DNA from: JANNPJ01 sp965200525
GTDB taxonomy: Bacteria > Actinomycetota > Actinomycetes > Actinomycetales > Kineosporiaceae
Assembly: GCA_965200525.1 (NCBI GenBank)
Contig: OZ241368.1
Span: 744,001-808,000 of the forward strand
DNA: 64,000 nucleotides
Direction: 5' to 3'
The translations under genes were made by a program, and so were the position numbers. Positions 16,034 to 24,908 of the stretch are shown here, piece by piece. A model generated the notes under the pieces. It made no database searches, was not told the DNA's origin, and saw nothing but the letters and a program-made list of their open reading frames with translations. Each line of letters starts with the position of its first letter. Position 1 is the stretch's first letter.

Positions 16034-16349
16034 TCAGCACCACCGGTAACCCGTTCGACGGTGACTGCGACGCCCCACCCGTGCTTCGGCCCGGTGGGGC
16101 GTCGCACCCGCGTGCGGCCACCAGGCGCAGTTCCTGCACGGCCGCCCGCACCAGGCCGAGCGCACCGGACAGGTCGCCCGCGGCACAACCGGAGGGTTCG
16201 GGAACGTCGTCGATCCCCTGGGCCAGCACGGCCAACCGGTCCGCGATGCGGGACAGTTCCAGCAGCAGAACCGCCGGCTCCTCGCCGTCGCGCACTCCCG
16301 CCCGAGCAACGGCCCGGGGCAGCGGCACCAGATCGACCGGTCGAGGCAA
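16020..16349 (-). CDS. Small helical protein, function unknown
   Basis: A leftward frame of 109 aa, started at TTG 16349 because GGAAGG lies 8 nt upstream of it; codons are strongly GC3-biased for the first 85. Residues about 25-85 predict two amphipathic helices (AVLLLELSRIADRLAVLAQG and ALGLVRAAVQELRLVAAR). The last 25 codons run through the hairpin at 16066-16106 and overlap the lipoprotein's 3' end by 14 bp. No family recognised. Confidence 0.5.
   Translation of the reverse strand: MPRPVDLVPLPRAVARAGVRDGEEPAVLLLELSRIADRLAVLAQGIDDVPEPSGCAAGDLSGALGLVRAAVQELRLVAARGCDAPPGRSTGGASQSPSNGLPVVLTTWR
16066..16106. terminator. Bidirectional hairpin terminator
   Basis: Arms 16066-16079 and 16093-16106 pair perfectly over 14 bp (TGCGACGCCCCACC) around a 13-nt loop, 32 bp after the lipoprotein stop. 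It lies inside the 3' part of the convergent leftward ORF. Confidence 0.7.
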
Positions 16350-16412
16350 GATCAAATCCTTCCGTGCGGAACGAAATTCACGCTCTCCGGGACGCTATGT
16401 CCTGTCGTGCCC

Positions 16413-17375
16413 CTACGACGGCTGCCACGCCGAGCCGGCCCGCTCGGCCAGGGCGATGGCTCCCAGCACACCCGCGGACGAACCCAGCCCCGGGGGCACC
16501 AGGTAGCTGGTCAGCCCGTCGGCCACGACCGGCGAGTCCAGGGCCCCGGCCAGCCGCTCGACGACCGAGACCCGCAACAACGGCAGCAACTCCGGCATCT
16601 GCAGTACCCCGCCACCGATGGCGATCCGCTGCGCCGAGAGCAGGTACATCACCGTGCTGACCAGCTGGGCCAGATACCAGGCCTCCAGCTCGAGGACGGC
16701 GGCCCGGTCCCGGCCCTGAAGATCCTCGGCCGCGAGCCCGGTGCGGGCCCGGACGGCCGAACCGCTGGCCAGGCCCTCCAGGCAGTCGCCGTGGAACGGG
16801 CACGACCCGGCGAAGTCGTCCCGCGGGTGCCGCTGGACGTGCAGGTGCCCCATCTCAGGGTGCAGCAGGCCGCGCAGCGGCTCACCGGCGACCACCACGC
16901 CCCCGCCGATCCCGGTGCCCACGGTGAGGTAGGCACTGGAGTCCAGGCCCTGCGTGGCGCCCCAGCGGTACTCGCCGTAGGCCGCGCCGTTGACGTCGGT
17001 CTCCAGGGCTACCGGCACGGCCAGGGCCCGGCTCAACGGGCCGGCCAGGTCGGCGCCGGCCCAGCCCGGCTTGGGCGTGGTGGTGATCCTGCCGTAGGTC
17101 GGGGAGGCCGGGGAGAGGTCGAGTGGGCCGAACGAGGCGATCCCGAGGGCCTCGATCCGCAGGCCGGCCTGCTGCTGGGCGAGGAAGAAGTCACGGACCC
17201 GGCCGAGGGTCTCCGCGGGCGTGGTGGTCGGGATGACCACCCGGGCCCGTAGGTCATCCGGCCCGGTGCCGACCGCGCAGACGAACTTGGTGCCGCCGGC
17301 CTCGATGCCACCCTGAACGACGGGACGGGTGGGGCGGACGTTCGAGAGCTCGGGCACGCTCCGATGGTCTCTCAT
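16413..17375 (-). CDS. ROK-family sugar kinase, fructokinase-like
   Basis: A 320-aa cytosolic kinase, started at the ATG at 17375. The N-terminal phosphate loop GGIEAGGTKFVCAVG (residues about 22-36) and GVVVAGEPL...GTGIGGG match ROK kinases; DVNGAAYGE carries the catalytic Asp. The zinc-site region H..HPRDDFAGSCPFHGDC (about 180-200) is of the type found in bacterial ROK fructokinases and manno(fructo)kinases. It would phosphorylate a hexose, most likely fructose. It stands alone, with no transporter or glycosidase on the same strand, although GH78 genes lie nearby. Confidence 0.88.
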   Translation of the reverse strand: MRDHRSVPELSNVRPTRPVVQGGIEAGGTKFVCAVGTGPDDLRARVVIPTTTPAETLGRVRDFFLAQQQAGLRIEALGIASFGPLDLSPASPTYGRITTTPKPGWAGADLAGPLSRALAVPVALETDVNGAAYGEYRWGATQGLDSSAYLTVGTGIGGGVVVAGEPLRGLLHPEMGHLHVQRHPRDDFAGSCPFHGDCLEGLASGSAVRARTGLAAEDLQGRDRAAVLELEAWYLAQLVSTVMYLLSAQRIAIGGGVLQMPELLPLLRVSVVERLAGALDSPVVADGLTSYLVPPGLGSSAGVLGAIALAERAGSAWQPS

Positions 17376-17626
17376 GATCGTGAACACCGGCCCCCGGGGC
17401 CGCGACGACACGACGACACGACGGAATCGGCCCCTGACCGGGCCGGACCCGTCCCGGAGAGGCCCGGCCGCGTCGAAGTTGATCTACCCAGCGGTAGCCA
17501 ATGTGTCCAATTCGACTGACCCGCCGGTCCAAAACCTGACACCAATCAATGGCAAACGTCGACAACCTGGTACAACATGTGCCGGACGTAGCCCGTCAAG
17601 CCGGACATCTCACCCTGCGAGGACAC

Positions 17627-19069
17627 ATGGACCTGACTCGGAAAGACGCGTTGAAGCTTCTCGGTGCGGGCGCGGCGAGCGCCTTCGCCGGCGCCGCCGG
17701 GCTGCCCAAGGCCCTGCAGCCGGACGGCACGAGCAGCCTGGACGTGAGCAGCATCGACCAGAGCGTGCTGCCGATCATCACCCGGGACGTCGCCGTCATC
17801 GGTGGTGGCTCCACCGGCACCTACTCGGCGATCCGGCTGCGCGACCTGGGCCAGAGCGTGGTCGTGGTCGAGACCGCCGACCGCCTCGGTGGCCACACCC
17901 ACACCTACACCGACCCGGCCACAAGCGCCAAGGTCGACATCGGCGTGGTGGTCTGGCACGACCTCGACATCGTGAAGAACTACTTCGCCCGGTTCGACGT
18001 GCCCCTGGAGAAGGCCTCGTTCGGCGGCGCCGGCCAGGTGTCGAAGTACGTGGACTACCGCACCGGCAAGGAGGTCACCGGCTACACGCCGTCCGACCCG
18101 ACCGCCGGGCTCGGCGCCTACGCCGCCCAGCTGGCCCAGTATCCTTATTTGGAAGCCGGTTTCGACCTGCCCGACCCGATCCCGGCCGATCTGCTGCTGC
18201 CGTTCGGCGACTTCGTCAAGAAGTACGCCGTCGACTCGGCGGTGCACACGATCTTCAACTTCGGCCAGGGGCTGGGCAACCTGCTGGCCCAGCCCACGCT
18301 CTACGTCTTCAAGAACTTCGGTCTCGACATCCTGCGCAACCTGCAGGTCGGCTTCCTGACCACGGCCCGGCACAACAACAGCGAGCTCTACGAGAAGGCC
18401 CGCACCGAGCTCGGCGCCGACGCCCTGCTCAACAGCTGCGTGCTGGCCACCCAGCGGGACGCCTCGGGCTACGTGCGGGTCCTGGTGCGCACGCCGTCCG
18501 GGTTCAAGGTCATCCGGGCCAAGAAGCTGCTGCTGACCATCCCGCCGAAGCTCGACAACCTGGTCGGCTTCGACCTCGACTCGACCGAGCGCTCGCTGTT
18601 CGCACAGTTCAACAACAGCGCCTACTACACCGGCCTGCTGCGCGGCACCGGCATCCCGGACAACGTCTCGGTGGACAACATCGGGGCCAACACCCCTTAC
18701 CAGTTGCCTTCGCTGCCGGGCGTCTACTCGATCTCGCCCACCGGCGTGCCCGGGCTGCACAGCGTCAAGTACGGCAGCCCGGTTCAGCTGCCGGTGGCCC
18801 AGGTGAAGGCCGACATCCTGGCCGCGGTCAAGCGACTGCGCACGGCCGGCACGATCCCGACGACCACACCCGACTTCGCGGTGTTCGCCAGCCACAGCCC
18901 GTTCGAGCTGACCGTGCCGACCGCCGCGATCAAGGCCGGCTTCTACCGCAAGCTCTACGCCCTGCAGGGCCGCAACCGCACTTACTACACCGGCGCGGCG
19001 TTCCACACCCACGACTCGTCGCTGCTCTGGCAGTTCACCGAGGCGCTGCTGCCCCGCCTCACCGCCTAA
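17627..19069 (+). CDS. FAD-dependent amine oxidase-like oxidoreductase, exported
   Basis: A 480-aa protein. I start at the ATG at 17627 (GAGGA upstream). The N-terminus (MDLTRKDALKLLGAGAASAF) looks like an export signal with a Tat-like organisation but only R5-K6 rather than RR, so the route is unsure. The FAD-binding Rossmann motif VAVIGGGSTGTYSAIRL lies at about residues 47-63, followed by ETADRLGGHTHTY. The C-terminal FTEALLPRL segment fits flavin amine oxidases. Substrate unknown; no neighbours suggest a pathway. A strong terminator follows. Confidence 0.8.
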   Translation: MDLTRKDALKLLGAGAASAFAGAAGLPKALQPDGTSSLDVSSIDQSVLPIITRDVAVIGGGSTGTYSAIRLRDLGQSVVVVETADRLGGHTHTYTDPATSAKVDIGVVVWHDLDIVKNYFARFDVPLEKASFGGAGQVSKYVDYRTGKEVTGYTPSDPTAGLGAYAAQLAQYPYLEAGFDLPDPIPADLLLPFGDFVKKYAVDSAVHTIFNFGQGLGNLLAQPTLYVFKNFGLDILRNLQVGFLTTARHNNSELYEKARTELGADALLNSCVLATQRDASGYVRVLVRTPSGFKVIRAKKLLLTIPPKLDNLVGFDLDSTERSLFAQFNNSAYYTGLLRGTGIPDNVSVDNIGANTPYQLPSLPGVYSISPTGVPGLHSVKYGSPVQLPVAQVKADILAAVKRLRTAGTIPTTTPDFAVFASHSPFELTVPTAAIKAGFYRKLYALQGRNRTYYTGAAFHTHDSSLLWQFTEALLPRLTA

Positions 19070-19106
19070 CCCCTGATCAGGTCCGGGTCAGCAACCACGG
19101 ACGCAC

Positions 19107-19143
19107 GACGAGCGGCGCCCCCGATCCGGGGGCGCCGTTCGTC
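19107..19143. terminator. Strong hairpin terminator
   Basis: Arms 19107-19123 and 19127-19143 pair over 17 bp with one G-T pair and a 3-nt loop, 37 bp after the FAD oxidoreductase stop. Confidence 0.8.
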
Positions 19144-19312
19144 ATCTCAGACAGGCTCCGGGTAAGCCATTCCCAAGCCTGTGTAAAGACCTCGCGGATC
19201 ACTGCGGGTGAGCGGATTAACGCAGGGTCGCGGCGTCCTGGGGTCCGGTTTCGACTGCTACGTTCCCCGGGAAATATCGTTGTCATCGTTCCACTCCCTG
19301 GAGTCAGTCTTC

Positions 19313-20356
19313 ATGCATCGCCTCAAGGACCGCAGGTCTCCCCAGACATTCCTGTTCCTGGCCCCCTTGGCTCTGCTGCTGGCAGTGGGCCTGATGTTCG
19401 GGCACTCCGCCCTCGGCTCCTCCGAGGCTCACACGTCGCTGACCACCGCGGCCGAGAAGCCCGCCCCCGACATCGCCCTGCCGGCCGCCTCCCAGTCCCC
19501 GGGGCCCGAGCACCGTGCGGCCAAGCCGGCCACGGGGCTGCTCGCCTTCACGGCCCCGGCCAAGGCCGACCACGGGTCGCTGGTGCTGACCATCAAGCAC
19601 GGCCACAAGACCGTGCTGAAGAAGACGGTGAAGGCGCCGGGCCCGGTCAAGCTGAGCACGGCCAAACTGCCGAAGGGCAAGTACCACCTGACCCTGGTGT
19701 GGCGGCACGACGGCAAGAAGACCGTGCTGGTGAAGCGGACGATCCAGATCCGCCACCGGGGCCCGGGCCACCACAAGCCCAAGCCCACCCCCACGCCGGC
19801 CCCGACGGCGCCGACGGCCACACCGACCGCGGTTCCGAGCACGACGCCGACCGCGGCCCCGACCACGAGCGCGCCGGCCCCGACCAAGCCGGCTCCGGCG
19901 CCGACCACCACCCGGCCGAGCGCGCCGACCACCACGGCGGCCCCGCCGGCCGCGCCGAGTGGCGGCTTCCAGCAGCAAGTGCTCGACCTGGCCAACGCGG
20001 CCCGCAAGAGCAACGGCTGCAACACCCCGCTGAAGCTGAACGCCAACCTGAACAAGGCGGCCCAGGGCCACAGCGACGACATGGTGGCGCACAACTTCTT
20101 CAGCCACACCGGCTCGGACGGCCGTGACCCGTTCAAGCGGATGACGGACGCCGGGTACCGCTGGTCCGGAGCCGCTGAGAACATCGCCGCCGGGGGCACC
20201 ACCGCCGCCGGAGCGATGGACCAGTGGATGAACAGCGCCGGCCACCGGGCCAACATCCTCAACTGCGGCCTGGTCGACCTCGGGGTCGGCTACACCGTGG
20301 GCCACAACGACGACTACGCCGGCTACTGGGTGCAGGACTTCGGTTCTCCGCTCTGA
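19313..20356 (+). CDS. Secreted CAP-domain (SCP/PR-1-like) protein
   Basis: A 347-aa protein with an N-terminal hydrophobic helix (residues about 11-31, signal or anchor). Residues 85-150 form a beta-rich, Lys-rich domain (LVLTIKHGHKTVLKKTVKA repeated once); 155-220 is a Pro/Thr/Ala-rich linker, likely wall-spanning; 223-347 is a CAP domain with HSDDMVAHNFFSHTGSDG, GAAENIAAG and NSAGHRANILN, keeping the cavity His and Glu residues. CAP proteins of this kind bind lipids or act in the cell envelope; their activity is often unknown. The gene stands alone. Confidence 0.9.
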   Translation: MHRLKDRRSPQTFLFLAPLALLLAVGLMFGHSALGSSEAHTSLTTAAEKPAPDIALPAASQSPGPEHRAAKPATGLLAFTAPAKADHGSLVLTIKHGHKTVLKKTVKAPGPVKLSTAKLPKGKYHLTLVWRHDGKKTVLVKRTIQIRHRGPGHHKPKPTPTPAPTAPTATPTAVPSTTPTAAPTTSAPAPTKPAPAPTTTRPSAPTTTAAPPAAPSGGFQQQVLDLANAARKSNGCNTPLKLNANLNKAAQGHSDDMVAHNFFSHTGSDGRDPFKRMTDAGYRWSGAAENIAAGGTTAAGAMDQWMNSAGHRANILNCGLVDLGVGYTVGHNDDYAGYWVQDFGSPL

Positions 20357-20456
20357 TCACCGGTTCCGCGAGCGCGGCGTCGTCCCACCCGGGACGGCGC
20401 CGCGCTCTGCTGTCCACGGACGGGCCGTCCGAGGACGGGCCGATAGGGTCGCCCCC

Positions 20457-21278
20457 ATGGCCGCCCGCACCGTCGTCATCACCGGGGCCAGCGACGGGAT
20501 CGGGGCCGCGGCGGCCCGCACCCTGGCCGCCACCGGGCACCGGGTGATCGTGGTCGGCCGCTCCCCCGAGCGCACGGCCGCGATCGGGGCCGAACTGGCG
20601 GCGCCGTACTTCGTGGCCGACTTCGCCGACCTGGACCAGGTCCGGCGGTTGGCCGCCGAACTGCGCCGGGAGGTGCCCCGGATCGACGTCCTGGTGAACA
20701 ATGCCGGTGCCCTGATGGGCCGGCGCGAGATCACCACCGACGGCTACGAGAAGACGTTCCAGGTCAACCACCTGGCGCCGTTCCTGCTGACCACCGAACT
20801 GCTCGATCTCCTGCTGACGGCGCGAGCAAGTGTGATCACCACCGCCAGCCTGGCCCACCGGCGCGCCCACCTGAACCTGGACGACGTCAACCTCGACCGC
20901 GGGTACAGCGCCGGGCGGGCCTACGCCAACAGCAAGCTGGCCAACATCCTGTTCTCGGCCGAACTGGACCGGCGTCACCGCGCCCAGGGGCTGTCCAGCG
21001 CCGCCCTGCACCCGGGCATCGTGGCTTCCAGCTTCGGTCGGGGTTCGAGCAGCCTGACGGGGTTGGTGTACGCCTCCACGGCCCGCTTCGCCATGACGTC
21101 GCCGGACGCCGGGGCGGCCACTCTCATCTGGCTGGCCGCCACCACCCCGGGCACCGACTGGGCTTCCGGCGGGTACTACGCGCGCCGCCGCCCGGCCCGG
21201 GCCAGTAGGGCTGCCCGTGACCGGGGTCGGGCCGAGCAGCTGTGGCAACTCAGCGAGCGCCTGGTGGGCACCCGATGA
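20457..21278 (+). CDS. Short-chain dehydrogenase/reductase
   Basis: A 273-aa classical SDR. The cofactor motif TGASDGIG (residues about 10-17), the NNAG structural motif, a catalytic Ser in ITTASLAH and YANSK catalytic Tyr/Lys are all present. Retinol-dehydrogenase/WW-oxidoreductase-like (FQVNHLAPFLLT). It probably is NADP-linked; the substrate is unknown. The C-terminus is Arg-rich. It overlaps the SGNH hydrolase by ATGA and so the two form an operon. Confidence 0.9.
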   Translation: MAARTVVITGASDGIGAAAARTLAATGHRVIVVGRSPERTAAIGAELAAPYFVADFADLDQVRRLAAELRREVPRIDVLVNNAGALMGRREITTDGYEKTFQVNHLAPFLLTTELLDLLLTARASVITTASLAHRRAHLNLDDVNLDRGYSAGRAYANSKLANILFSAELDRRHRAQGLSSAALHPGIVASSFGRGSSSLTGLVYASTARFAMTSPDAGAATLIWLAATTPGTDWASGGYYARRRPARASRAARDRGRAEQLWQLSERLVGTR

Positions 21279-22063
21279 ACCTCGCCGGGGGCGCCGGGTA
21301 CGTCGCGCTGGGAAGCTCTTTCGCTGCCGGGCCGGGGATCAGCCCGCCGGCTCCGGACCGGCCCCGGGCCGCCGGGCAGTCGCAGAACAACTACGCCCAC
21401 CACCTGGCCCGGGCCCTGAGTCTGAGGCTGGCCGACGTCACCAGCAGCGGCGCCACCACCGACGACATCCTGGACCGGCCCCAGCACAACCAGCCGCCGC
21501 AGATCCAGGCCCTCGGGCCGGCCACCCGGCTGGTCACCGTCACCATCGGCGGCAACGACCTGAACTACGTGCAGAGCCTGTTCGCGGCCGGCGGGCCCGA
21601 GTGGGCGCGGAGTCTGCCCCTGATCGGGAGCCGGCGGCGTCAGGTGCTGGCCGAATCGGCCGATCCGGGACGGCGCGAGCGGGCCACCGCCCGGTACGCG
21701 GCCGTGCTCGACGCGGTCGCCCGGCGGGCCCCGCAGGCCGAGGTGGTCTGCGTCGACTACCTCACCGTCCTACCACCGCAGTACCGCGACGACCTGCCGA
21801 TGCCCGAACCGCTGTGGGCGCACTGCCGCTCGATCAGCGCCGACCTGGCCGCGGCGACCCGGGCCGCGGCCGAGGGGTCCGGAGCCCGGCTGGTCACCGC
21901 CTCCGTCGCGAGCGCCGAGCACCACGCCTGGTCGGCCCGGCCCTGGACGACCGGGTTCGTACGGTCTTTTCCCGGACGGCGAACCGCCGCCTACCACCCC
22001 AACGCGGCCGGCATGCGGGCTGTGGCCGAACTGATCCAGCAGTCCCTGGCCGCACCGAGCTGA
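21275..22063 (+). CDS. SGNH/GDSL-type esterase
   Basis: A 262-aa protein started at the ATG that overlaps the SDR stop (21275). Block I is ALGSSFAAGPG with nucleophile Ser15, block III is IGGNDLNYV, and block V is HPNAAGM with the catalytic His. There is no signal peptide, so the protein is cytosolic or exported by other means. This variant of block I (GSS for GDS) is common in actinobacterial SGNH hydrolases. It would hydrolyse an ester or acyl group; the partner SDR could act on the same molecule. Confidence 0.88.
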   Translation: MNLAGGAGYVALGSSFAAGPGISPPAPDRPRAAGQSQNNYAHHLARALSLRLADVTSSGATTDDILDRPQHNQPPQIQALGPATRLVTVTIGGNDLNYVQSLFAAGGPEWARSLPLIGSRRRQVLAESADPGRRERATARYAAVLDAVARRAPQAEVVCVDYLTVLPPQYRDDLPMPEPLWAHCRSISADLAAATRAAAEGSGARLVTASVASAEHHAWSARPWTTGFVRSFPGRRTAAYHPNAAGMRAVAELIQQSLAAPS

Positions 22064-22070
22064 GCTGCCC

Positions 22071-22580
22071 TCAGCCTCGGTTGCTCCTGGCGCTCGGGCC
22101 GGCGCCGAGCTGATCGACCGGCAACGGCCCTCGGCTGAGCACCGTCCGGATGGCGAAGGTGCTGCGGGCATCGCTGACCGACTCAATGGCCAGGATCCGG
22201 TCCAGCAGCACCTGCTCGTACTCGGCCAGGCTGGCCACGGCCGCCTCGACCAGGAAGTCGGCCTGGCCGGAGATCACGTAGCAAGCGACGACGGCCGGAA
22301 TGGCGCACAGTGCGGTCTCGATCCGGCGAGAGGTCTCCCGGGAGTGCTGCTCGACCCGCAGCGAGATGAAGACGGTCAGGCCGAGACCGGCCTGCTCCCG
22401 GCTGAGCTCGGCCCGATAGCCGGCGATCAGGCCCGCCGCCTCCAGCGCCTTGGTCCGCCGCAAGCACGAGGACGGCGACAGGGACACCGCCTCGGCCAGA
22501 TCGACGTTGGCCATCCGCCCGTCTCGCTGCAGATGCTCCAGGATGGCTCGATCTGTCGCGTCAAGCAGCAAGTCCGGCAT
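22071..22580 (-). CDS. Lrp/AsnC-family transcriptional regulator
   Basis: A 169-aa protein (start ATG 22580) with an N-terminal helix-turn-helix (DATDRAILEHLQRDGRMANVDL...LSPSSCLRRTKAL) and a C-terminal RAM ligand domain (LTVFISLRVEQHSRE...CYVISGQADFLVEA). Lrp proteins sense amino acids and often control adjacent transport genes; the transporter at 22687 is divergent, with an AT-rich 106-bp gap between them. A TTG start at 22610 would add 10 residues. I expect it to regulate the transporter. Confidence 0.92.
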   Translation of the reverse strand: MPDLLLDATDRAILEHLQRDGRMANVDLAEAVSLSPSSCLRRTKALEAAGLIAGYRAELSREQAGLGLTVFISLRVEQHSRETSRRIETALCAIPAVVACYVISGQADFLVEAAVASLAEYEQVLLDRILAIESVSDARSTFAIRTVLSRGPLPVDQLGAGPSARSNRG

Positions 22581-22686
22581 GAAGATTATTTTAGAGCAGC
22601 TCTTGTGCAATATTCACGCGCCGCCGGCTTACATCGGGCGTAACTATGCCATCGCGTCCCGTGCGATTCGAGGCAGGCTCGTGGGC

Positions 22687-24099
22687 ATGAAGACACCCGC
22701 GCCGCTGTCCACCAGCCGGGCCTGCGCGCTGTACATCGGCGCCCTGCTGGGGCCCAGCCTGTTGCTGCTGCCCGGCCTCGCGGCCGAGCTGGCCGGGCCG
22801 GCCTCGATCGTGGCCTGGCTGGTGCTGCTGGCCGTGTCGGCCCTACTGGCGCGGGTGTTCACCGCCCTGGGCACGCGTCTGCCGTCCTCCGGCGGGGTCG
22901 CCGCCTACACCGCCGCCGGCTTGGGTCCCCGGGCCGGCGCCGCCGTCGCCTGGTGCTTCCTGGCCGGCGTGGTCTGCGGAGCGCCCGTGGTGAGCCTGAT
23001 CGGCGGCGGATATGTGGCCGTGCTGCTCGGCGGCGGGCGGGGCACCGGTCTGATCGCCGCCTCGGTGCTCCTGATCGCCGTCATCGCCCTGACCTTCGGC
23101 GGCGCCCGGGCCACCGCCCTGGCCCAGTCGGGCCTGATCTGCCTGCTGGTCGGGCTGATCGCTGTTGCCGTGATCGGATCGGCCCCTTCGGCCCGCGCGG
23201 CCAACTGGACGCCGTTCGCCCCGCACGGCTGGGCCCGGGTCGGCACCGCCACCTCGGTGCTGATGATGTCGGCGGTCGGGTGGGAGGCCATCGCTCCGCT
23301 GACCGCCCGGCTGGGCGATCCCCGACGCCAGTTGCCCCGCATCATCGTGACCGCCTTCACCGTGACGGCGACCCTCTACCTCGGCCTGGCCGTGGCCACC
23401 ATCGGCGTCCTCGGCCCAGCGGTCGGGCCCACCCCGCTCAGCGACCTGCTGGGGGTGGCGCTGGGTTCGGCCGGTAACTACGTGGCGGCCCTTGCCGCCG
23501 TCGCGCTCACGCTGGCCACCACCAACGCCTACCTGACCGGAGCCGCAGCCCTGGCCGACTCACTGCGCCGAACGCCGGCCCCGCCGGCCGAGCCGGACCG
23601 GTCGCACCAGCTGCAGTACGTCACCGGCGCCGTCGGCCTGCTGATGTTCGCCGCGACCGCGGCCGGACTGATCAGCACCGCCCAGCTCGTCGCCCTGCCG
23701 ACGGCCTTCTTCCTCACCGTCTACCTCGGCGGCACCGCCGCCGCCGTCCGGCTGTTCACCGGCCGGCTCCGGCTGATCGCCGCGCTGGCCTGCGGGGCCG
23801 TGGCCGCGCTCACCGGGTTCGCCGGCTGGGCTCTGCTCGGCCCGCTGGTCGTCGTCCTCGTCGCGAACAGGGCCGGGAAGAGCAGCCCGGTGCCGGCCGT
23901 GACAGCGGCCGGCCGGCGCGCCCACCGCCAGGCTCGTGGAGCTGCGGCGGGCGCTGGACGCGACCAACCGGGTTCAGATCGCGATCGCCGCCCACCGCGC
24001 CGGGCTAGTCGATTGAAGCCCGGGCCCGGTGCGCCTGTTGAAACTCACGCAAGTGCAGACCCGTGTCCAGCATCCAGGCCGCGGTCGGAATTAGCATGA
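22687..24099 (+). CDS. APC-family amino-acid transporter, C-terminus probably frameshifted
   Basis: The ATG at 22687 gives an integral membrane protein with about 11-12 hydrophobic helices and the APC-type first helix (YIGALLGPSLLLLPGLAAELAGPAS). After residue about 405 the frame turns into Arg/Pro-rich sequence and runs antisense to the next gene until 24099. In the +1 frame from about 23921, a plausible end appears (RLVELRRALDATNRVQIAI, ending with TGA at 24014-24016). One extra base, or two missing, in the GGCCGGCCGG stretch around 23908-23920 would explain this. The real 3' end is therefore likely 24016. It should import an amino acid or amine under control of the divergent Lrp protein. 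Confidence 0.8.
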   Translation: MKTPAPLSTSRACALYIGALLGPSLLLLPGLAAELAGPASIVAWLVLLAVSALLARVFTALGTRLPSSGGVAAYTAAGLGPRAGAAVAWCFLAGVVCGAPVVSLIGGGYVAVLLGGGRGTGLIAASVLLIAVIALTFGGARATALAQSGLICLLVGLIAVAVIGSAPSARAANWTPFAPHGWARVGTATSVLMMSAVGWEAIAPLTARLGDPRRQLPRIIVTAFTVTATLYLGLAVATIGVLGPAVGPTPLSDLLGVALGSAGNYVAALAAVALTLATTNAYLTGAAALADSLRRTPAPPAEPDRSHQLQYVTGAVGLLMFAATAAGLISTAQLVALPTAFFLTVYLGGTAAAVRLFTGRLRLIAALACGAVAALTGFAGWALLGPLVVVLVANRAGKSSPVPAVTAAGRRAHRQARGAAAGAGRDQPGSDRDRRPPRRASRLKPGPGAPVETHASADPCPASRPRSELA

Positions 24100-24217
24100 G
24101 GAACACCACCCAGGAGTGCGGCTCATGGGTCGGGGTGAACAGATCCCCAATCAGGCGGCCCAGGTAGAACCCAATGGCGGCCTGGATCGCGATGCGGGCG
24201 AAAACCAGAGGCTTCAC
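24005..24217 (-). CDS. Small two-helix membrane protein (70 aa)
   Basis: A leftward GTG-started frame with two hydrophobic segments (LVFARIAIQAAIGFYLGRLIG and VVFLMLIPTAAWMLDTGL) and a charged tail. It lies 27 bp from the divergent MOSC gene and has a coding-like composition, whereas the long minus frame beyond it is only the shadow of that gene. A GTG at 24235 is an alternative start. Family not recognised. Confidence 0.6.
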   Translation of the reverse strand: MKPLVFARIAIQAAIGFYLGRLIGDLFTPTHEPHSWVVFLMLIPTAAWMLDTGLHLREFQQAHRARASID

Positions 24218-24244
24218 GACTCGATTGTGGCCCACTATGGGGGC

Positions 24245-24787
24245 ATGGACATAGTGGTGGCCTCGGTCAGTTCGGACAGCCGGCACCGGTTCAGCAAGCC
24301 GGTCGCCGAGGAGATCCAGTTGGTGGCCGGGCTCGGGGTGGCCGGCGACTCCCATGCCGGGGTGACGGTCCAGCACCTGTTCCGGATGAGGACCGACCCG
24401 ACCCAGCCGAACCTGCGCCAGGTGCACCTGATCGCGGTCGAGCTCTTCGACGAGCTGGCCGACCGCGGGTTCACCGTCGGCCCGGGCGACCTGGGCGAGA
24501 ACCTCACCACCCGCGGCGTCGACCTGCTGGCCCTGCCCCGCGGCGCCGTCCTGAGACTCGGCGGGCAGGCCGTGATCGAGCTGACCGGGCTGCGCAACCC
24601 GTGCGGCCAGATCAACGGGTTGCAGCCCGGCCTGATGAAGGCCGTGCTCGACCAGGACGAGGCCGGCAACGTGGTCCGCAAAGCCGGGGTAATGGCGATC
24701 GTGCGGGCCGGAGGCCCGGTGCGCCCCGGAGACCAGGTCCGGGTCGACCTGCCGGCCGAGCCGCACCGACGGCTCGAACCGGTCTAG
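24245..24787 (+). CDS. MOSC-domain protein
   Basis: A 180-aa single-domain MOSC protein. GLGVAGDSHAG (residues about 29-39), GDLGENLTT and GLRNPCGQI with Cys120, the presumed molybdenum- or sulfur-carrying residue, are conserved. MOSC proteins resemble the C-terminal part of Moco sulfurase and the YiiM enzymes that reduce N-hydroxylated substrates. No molybdoenzyme is adjacent. It precedes the flavin electron-transfer genes by 120 bp. Confidence 0.9.
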   Translation: MDIVVASVSSDSRHRFSKPVAEEIQLVAGLGVAGDSHAGVTVQHLFRMRTDPTQPNLRQVHLIAVELFDELADRGFTVGPGDLGENLTTRGVDLLALPRGAVLRLGGQAVIELTGLRNPCGQINGLQPGLMKAVLDQDEAGNVVRKAGVMAIVRAGGPVRPGDQVRVDLPAEPHRRLEPV

Positions 24788-24908
24788 CCGGCCCGTCGGA
24801 GCCTTCATGCGCAAGGTGCAGCGGGCGCACAGGATTCTTTAAGAATCGGCCCGCATGGTGGTGCTCACCCCGAGGTGGTCTCGGGCCGGCCACCGGGAGG
24901 AGCCCGAC

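Noticed and set aside
19144..19312. Possible cyclic-di-nucleotide riboswitch before the CAP-domain gene
   Set aside because: I looked for ydaO- or GEMM-type conserved bases, as such riboswitches sit before actinobacterial wall genes, and did not find them.
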